Part shown: piece after piece, positions 60,845 through 64,000 of the stretch
Position numbering within the stretch: position 1 is the first letter of the stretch
Layout of the letters: each line of letters opens with the position of its first letter
NCBI GenBank assembly: GCA_017396025.1
Contig: JAFQNF010000029.1
Location: 1 to 64,000, forward strand
Reading direction: 5' to 3'
Length of the DNA: 64,000 bases
Origin: a bacterium
GTDB taxonomy: Bacteria; Cyanobacteriota; Vampirovibrionia; Gastranaerophilales; Gastranaerophilaceae
Notes under the pieces: generated by a model
The model's input: only the letters and a program-made list of their open reading frames with translations
Database searches by the model: none
Told to the model about the DNA's origin: nothing
Made by a program: the position numbers and the translations under genes

Positions 60845-61002
60845 AAAAAACATATAGAAAGTCGTCCTGATGCTTCGTATAGATAACATCTAACCTCAGT
60901 AAAGGCTGCGGAACTCGCTACGCTCAAACAGTCCTCGCCTTGATGTTCCTTCGGTAAGGTGTTTTACTATACTGCACAATGGACTTTTTCTATATGTTTT
61001 TT
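60845..61002. repeat. Palindromic repeat, third copy of the core
   Basis: Perfect 16-bp inverted repeats (AAAAAACATATAGAAA at 60845-60860, complement at 60987-61002) enclose a core similar to 23953-24127. The core contains GTCCTGATGCTTCG, ATAGATAAC, GGAACTCGCTACGCTCAAAC, AGTCCTCGCCTTGATGTT, and CAATGGAC at the right. The flanking arms differ from those of the other copies though each is palindromic. Together with the terminator at 61021 it accounts for most of the gap before 61221. Confidence 0.82.
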
Positions 61003-61020
61003 CTTTTGAAAAGTTTCAAT

Positions 61021-61044
61021 AAAAAAGTGACTTGTATAAGTCAC
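61021..61044 (-). terminator. Minus-strand terminator, possible end of a small RNA
   Basis: Stem GTGACTT / AAGTCAC with a four-base loop and six Ts on the minus strand. No minus-strand gene lies upstream before 62314, so a short RNA starting near 61130 (TTGAAC ... TTATAT on the minus strand) may end here. Confidence 0.7.
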
Positions 61045-61220
61045 CGAGAGTTCTCTGTTATGGAATAAATAATAAGTAGTAGGACTATAAGGTAAAGTGT
61101 TTTCTGTCCTCTGATTCCTCTTGTTATATAAAACGAACTAAAAATAAAAAAGTTCAAAATGGCAAAAAATTTTTTTATGAAACTTATCTGAATAGTTTAT
61201 TATTTCGCGAGGATATTATT

Positions 61221-62285
61221 ATGCACATTCAACCGATTAGTTTCGGATCTTCCTTTACGATCAAACAAGGTAAAGCATCTGGTATCGATTTAAAAGGAAT
61301 GTCAAAAGAAGTAATTGTATACGATAAAGCACGAGAAATCGGAGTCACAGTTCCTGAATACAATATTTCTGTTAGTTATGAAACAAAAGGAGAGGTGGCA
61401 TCTTATCCTACTAATAAAATTGAAGAAAAACATTTTGATTCTTTATTTAAGAATTTATTTTTAATGGATAAAAATAATCTTAACCATAATGACTTAGATA
61501 TCGCTCATGTTTTCTATTCTGATGATGGAACTGTGGAGTTTGATTGTTTTCGTTTTTCTTCTCCTTTTATAGAAAATGCTCAAAGAAAATATGCTCTGCC
61601 TGACTTTATGATGCCAACAAACCAAATTAATTATGAAAATGCTAGCCTTGGTTTGTATGTAAAGCAAATTTCTGATGAAAAGGAAAAAAGAGAATTTGTA
61701 AAATCATATTTAAAAGCAAGTGCAAAATATCACCAAAATAAAGCAGATTTATTAATTTTTGAAAAACAACCACCATGCTACGAACCCAAAATGCTTGGTT
61801 ATGAAATGACACTAGAAACTGTGTTGCAAGAACCAGATGATGAAATGGCAGATTTGATGCTTTTAAAATTAGATTTCTTATCAAAACAAAGACTTGCTTT
61901 TACCGAATGGGATGAAGGAAATGGTGCTTGTGGACATCCATTTAGCAAAGAACGAAGATTAAATTCTATTCCTATGTATTTAGATGCAGTAAAAACTGCT
62001 ATCAAATATTCTGAAAAGTCGTCAGAACTTTCATCTTTAACTACTGATAGAAAATCAGAATACTATGACTATGAAGCAAAGGTCGGTGAATATTTTGCTA
62101 ACACTTATTTATCTTGGGTTGAAGGCATGGCAGATTGGAATTTTAGAGATGAGAGAGTTAAACCATCAGATGATAAGGAAAGAGAAGAACTATCTGCTGG
62201 TTATAAAGAAATTTTAGCTGCTCCATTTTCTGAAAAAACAACAAAAATAGATGAATATTTAAAACTATATAATAGTAAGATATAA
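61221..62285 (+). CDS. Hypothetical protein with N-terminal PISFGS motif, faint kinase-like signature
   Basis: 354 residues, soluble. MHIQPISFGSSF is the recurrent N-terminal motif. LNHNDLDIAHVFYSDDGTVE, followed by FDCF (residues 87-110), resembles the catalytic loop and metal-binding Asp of protein- or aminoglycoside-kinase folds (H-x-D-L ... D-G-x-V ... D-x), though the usual Asn is missing and no Lys/Gly-loop is clear. The C-terminal 200 residues are helical and not recognised. GAGGAT precedes the ATG. A terminator follows. Function unknown. Confidence 0.5.
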   Translation: MHIQPISFGSSFTIKQGKASGIDLKGMSKEVIVYDKAREIGVTVPEYNISVSYETKGEVASYPTNKIEEKHFDSLFKNLFLMDKNNLNHNDLDIAHVFYSDDGTVEFDCFRFSSPFIENAQRKYALPDFMMPTNQINYENASLGLYVKQISDEKEKREFVKSYLKASAKYHQNKADLLIFEKQPPCYEPKMLGYEMTLETVLQEPDDEMADLMLLKLDFLSKQRLAFTEWDEGNGACGHPFSKERRLNSIPMYLDAVKTAIKYSEKSSELSSLTTDRKSEYYDYEAKVGEYFANTYLSWVEGMADWNFRDERVKPSDDKEREELSAGYKEILAAPFSEKTTKIDEYLKLYNSKI

Positions 62286-62286
62286 A

Positions 62287-62310
62287 AAAGAGGCTCTATT
62301 GAGCCTCTTT
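62287..62310. terminator. Bidirectional terminator before purA
   Basis: Stem AAAGAGGCTC / GAGCCTCTTT with a TATT loop. Confidence 0.92.
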
Positions 62311-62313
62311 TAT

Positions 62314-63609
62314 TTATTTAAATGGATTTTCTAAGATTATTGTTTGTTCTCTATCTGGTCCAACGCTCACTATTTTAATTGGAATTCCTACAAGTTCTTC
62401 TAATTTATTTAAGTAAGCTTTTGCGTTTGCTGGAAGTTCATCCATTGATTTAGCTTTAGAAATATCTTCCTTCCAACCTTTATAAGTTTCATAAACAGGT
62501 TCTAAGTATTTGTGCATGTTTATGTTTGTTGGGTAATCTTTATAAAGTTTTCCGTTTCTTGTGTCTTTATATGCAACACATACTTTTAATTCATCAAAGG
62601 TATCGAATACATCAAGTTTTGTTATTGCCATTTCTGTTAGACCACCAACAAGAACACAGTATCTTGAAAGAACGGCATCAAACCAACCACAACGTCTTGG
62701 ACGTCCTGTTGTTGTTCCAAATTCTCCACCGATTGTTCTTATTCTTTCGCCTGTTTCATCAAGAAGTTCAGTCATGAATGGACCTTCGCCAACTCTTGTA
62801 ACATAAGCTTTTGTTACACCAATAACGTTTTCAATATGTGTTGGACCGATGCCACTGCCAGTTGCAGCGCCGCCACCAATTGGGTTTGAACTTGTAACAT
62901 AAGGATATGTTCCATAGTCGATATCAAGCATAATGCCTTGTGCGCCTTCGAATAAGATTTTTTTATCTTCTTTTAATGCAGTTGATAATTCGCCAACCCA
63001 TTCATCACAAACATAAGGACGGAAAATTTCGGCATATTTTTTACAATATTCAAGCATTTCTTCTTTAGAATATGTTTTTGAATTGAATACTTTTTCTAGC
63101 ATTTTATTTTTTAATGGAAGAATTGCATCTAATCTAGCATTTAAAAGTTCTTCATCATATAAGTCTTGAATTTTTAAACCATATCTTCCGATTTTATCTG
63201 AATATGTTGGTCCAATACCTTTTTTTGTTGTGCCAATTTTATCTTTGCCAGATGTTTGTTCGCTAATTCCGTCAATATCAATATGATATGGAAGAGTAAT
63301 TGAAGCTAATGGACTTATTTTTAATGATGATAAATTTACGCCTCTTTCAATTAATTCCTGAGTTTCTTTTAAAAATGTTTCTGGGTGGATAACTGTTCCA
63401 GCTGCAATAAAACAAAATTTATTTCCGTATAAAACACCAGATGGTATTAAGTGGAACTTGTAGGTTTCATTATTTGCAACTACTGTATGACCAGCATTAC
63501 ATCCACCTTGATATCTGATGATTACGTCAGCATATTCTGCCAATAAATCAGTAATTTTCGCTTTTCCCTCGTCGCCCCATTGTGCGCCCACAACTACCGT
63601 GTTTTTCAT
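62314..63609 (-). CDS. purA: Adenylosuccinate synthetase
   Basis: 431 residues. VVGAQWGDEGKAKITDLLAE is the GTP-binding P-loop, QGGCNAGHTVV the IMP site, and GIGPTYSDKIGRYG the following signature. EFGTTTGRPRRCGWFD and AITKLDVFD are later motifs. It makes adenylosuccinate from IMP and aspartate. AAAGGA precedes the ATG. Confidence 0.97.
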   Translation of the reverse strand: MKNTVVVGAQWGDEGKAKITDLLAEYADVIIRYQGGCNAGHTVVANNETYKFHLIPSGVLYGNKFCFIAAGTVIHPETFLKETQELIERGVNLSSLKISPLASITLPYHIDIDGISEQTSGKDKIGTTKKGIGPTYSDKIGRYGLKIQDLYDEELLNARLDAILPLKNKMLEKVFNSKTYSKEEMLEYCKKYAEIFRPYVCDEWVGELSTALKEDKKILFEGAQGIMLDIDYGTYPYVTSSNPIGGGAATGSGIGPTHIENVIGVTKAYVTRVGEGPFMTELLDETGERIRTIGGEFGTTTGRPRRCGWFDAVLSRYCVLVGGLTEMAITKLDVFDTFDELKVCVAYKDTRNGKLYKDYPTNINMHKYLEPVYETYKGWKEDISKAKSMDELPANAKAYLNKLEELVGIPIKIVSVGPDREQTIILENPFK

Positions 63610-63647
63610 GAAAATGTCCTTTCTTAAGACATGGTTATTACTAATTT

Positions 63648-63656
63648 AGTATAGCA
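63648..63656 (-). promoter_or_regulatory. purA promoter, extended -10
   Basis: Minus strand: TG-C-TATACT, directly next to the terminator of the preceding gene; start near 63641. Confidence 0.65.
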
Positions 63657-63684
63657 AAAAAGCGGAAAGAACTTCCGCTTTTTT
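63655..63684 (-). terminator. Terminator of the gene at the right edge
   Basis: 12-base stem AAAAAAGCGGAA / TTCCGCTTTTTT, 25 bases after the stop at 63709. Confidence 0.93.
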
Positions 63685-63708
63685 GTTTAAATATTTATTT
63701 AACTTTAA

Positions 63709-64000
63709 TTATTGTTGTTCTGTTTTATCTTGTTTTCTATTTAAAATAACTTCTGATAAAATCTTAGCACCAGCAATAACACCAGCAACACCTAAGAAAG
63801 TTTTTGCTAAAGATTTTTTAGCAACTTTTGCAGTTTCTAAAAATTCTGGATACATTTTCTTAGCATTTTCAACTGCTTGTTTTACGTCAACACTAATACC
63901 ATTTTTAATAGTTTTGTTTGCACATTTTTCAGCATTTTTTAAGTATGCATCGATACCGAATCTTGTATTTTTTAATGATGCTTTAACTTCTGCAGGAAGT
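63709..64000 (-). CDS. Hypothetical protein, C-terminal 97 residues
   Basis: The N-terminal part lies outside the window. The visible part is Lys/Ala-rich and helical (LKNTRFGIDAYLKNAEKC, VKQAVENAKKMYPEFLETAK), then a hydrophobic stretch TFLGVAGVIAGAKILSEVIL and a charged end RKQDKTEQQ. A single membrane segment near the C-terminus is likely. The style resembles the large protein at 3541-5181, but no family is recognised. Confidence 0.6.
   Translation of the reverse strand, partial: LPAEVKASLKNTRFGIDAYLKNAEKCANKTIKNGISVDVKQAVENAKKMYPEFLETAKVAKKSLAKTFLGVAGVIAGAKILSEVILNRKQDKTEQQ

Overview
The window is AT-rich, densely packed bacterial DNA, about one third GC by eye. Ribosomal proteins, sigma-70-type promoters (TTGACA/TATAAT, 17-base spacing) and complete biosynthetic operons point to a free-replicating bacterium. 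Several proteins share a short N-terminal P-V/I-S-F-G/A motif, and there are large proteins I cannot assign to a widespread family. With the low GC and the lack of photosynthesis or flagellar genes here, this fits a gut Melainabacteria/Gastranaerophilales-type genome (non-photosynthetic relatives of cyanobacteria). That assignment is inference. There are no rRNAs, CRISPR arrays, prophages or transposase genes.

Layout. 1-8.1 kb: end of rplT, a membrane glycosyltransferase, an SGNH-like protein, a large lineage-type membrane protein, tRNA nucleotidyltransferase, metK and rpsO. 8.2-8.65 kb: a MITE-like nested palindromic repeat. 8.7-13.5 kb: M20 peptidase, RHH regulator, lytic transglycosylase, NrtR-like Nudix regulator, winged-helix protein and a DUF2229-type Fe-S protein. 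13.5-14.0 kb: a candidate small RNA and tandem hairpin repeats. 14-22.6 kb: radical SAM protein, TPR protein, trkA-trkH, and a VWA / FHA / zinc-ribbon-TonB_C operon. 22.6-28 kb: aroA, a second MITE copy, rplU-rpmA, a second radical SAM protein and a FliA-type sigma factor. 28-36.8 kb: csaB, a PfkB kinase, TPR proteins, YbgC, a paired M16 peptidase, lipM and dCMP deaminase. 37-42 kb: two tandem WYL regulators, a DUF4127 protein and thrS.

42-51.9 kb is a complete pyrimidine operon on the minus strand: pyrK-pyrD-pyrE-pyrB-pyrC-(pyrF::carA)-carB plus a 46-residue protein. Its leader has a consensus promoter, a 12-codon leader ORF and an intrinsic terminator just before pyrK, the layout of pyrBI-type attenuation. 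The CarA part is fused to PyrF, and its glutaminase nucleophile Cys is replaced by Gly (GGA), which predicts an ammonia-dependent carbamoyl-phosphate synthetase. 52-64 kb: rhodanese, a DUF4145-like protein, a transglycosylase-like protein, a hisA-hisI-hisE fusion with hisD, mnmA-bioB, a DPM1-like glycosyltransferase, tRNA-Lys(UUU), a third palindromic repeat, purA and a truncated ORF at the edge.

Four genes (the tRNA nucleotidyltransferase gene, aroA, the first WYL gene and the DPM1-like gene) have a -10 element exactly six bases before the ATG and no Shine-Dalgarno, which suggests leaderless mRNAs. The strongest candidates for something new are the glutaminase-dead PyrF-CarA fusion, the pyr leader, the leaderless promoter class, the recurrent N-terminal SFG motif, the nested palindromic repeats and the VWA/FHA/zinc-ribbon operon.
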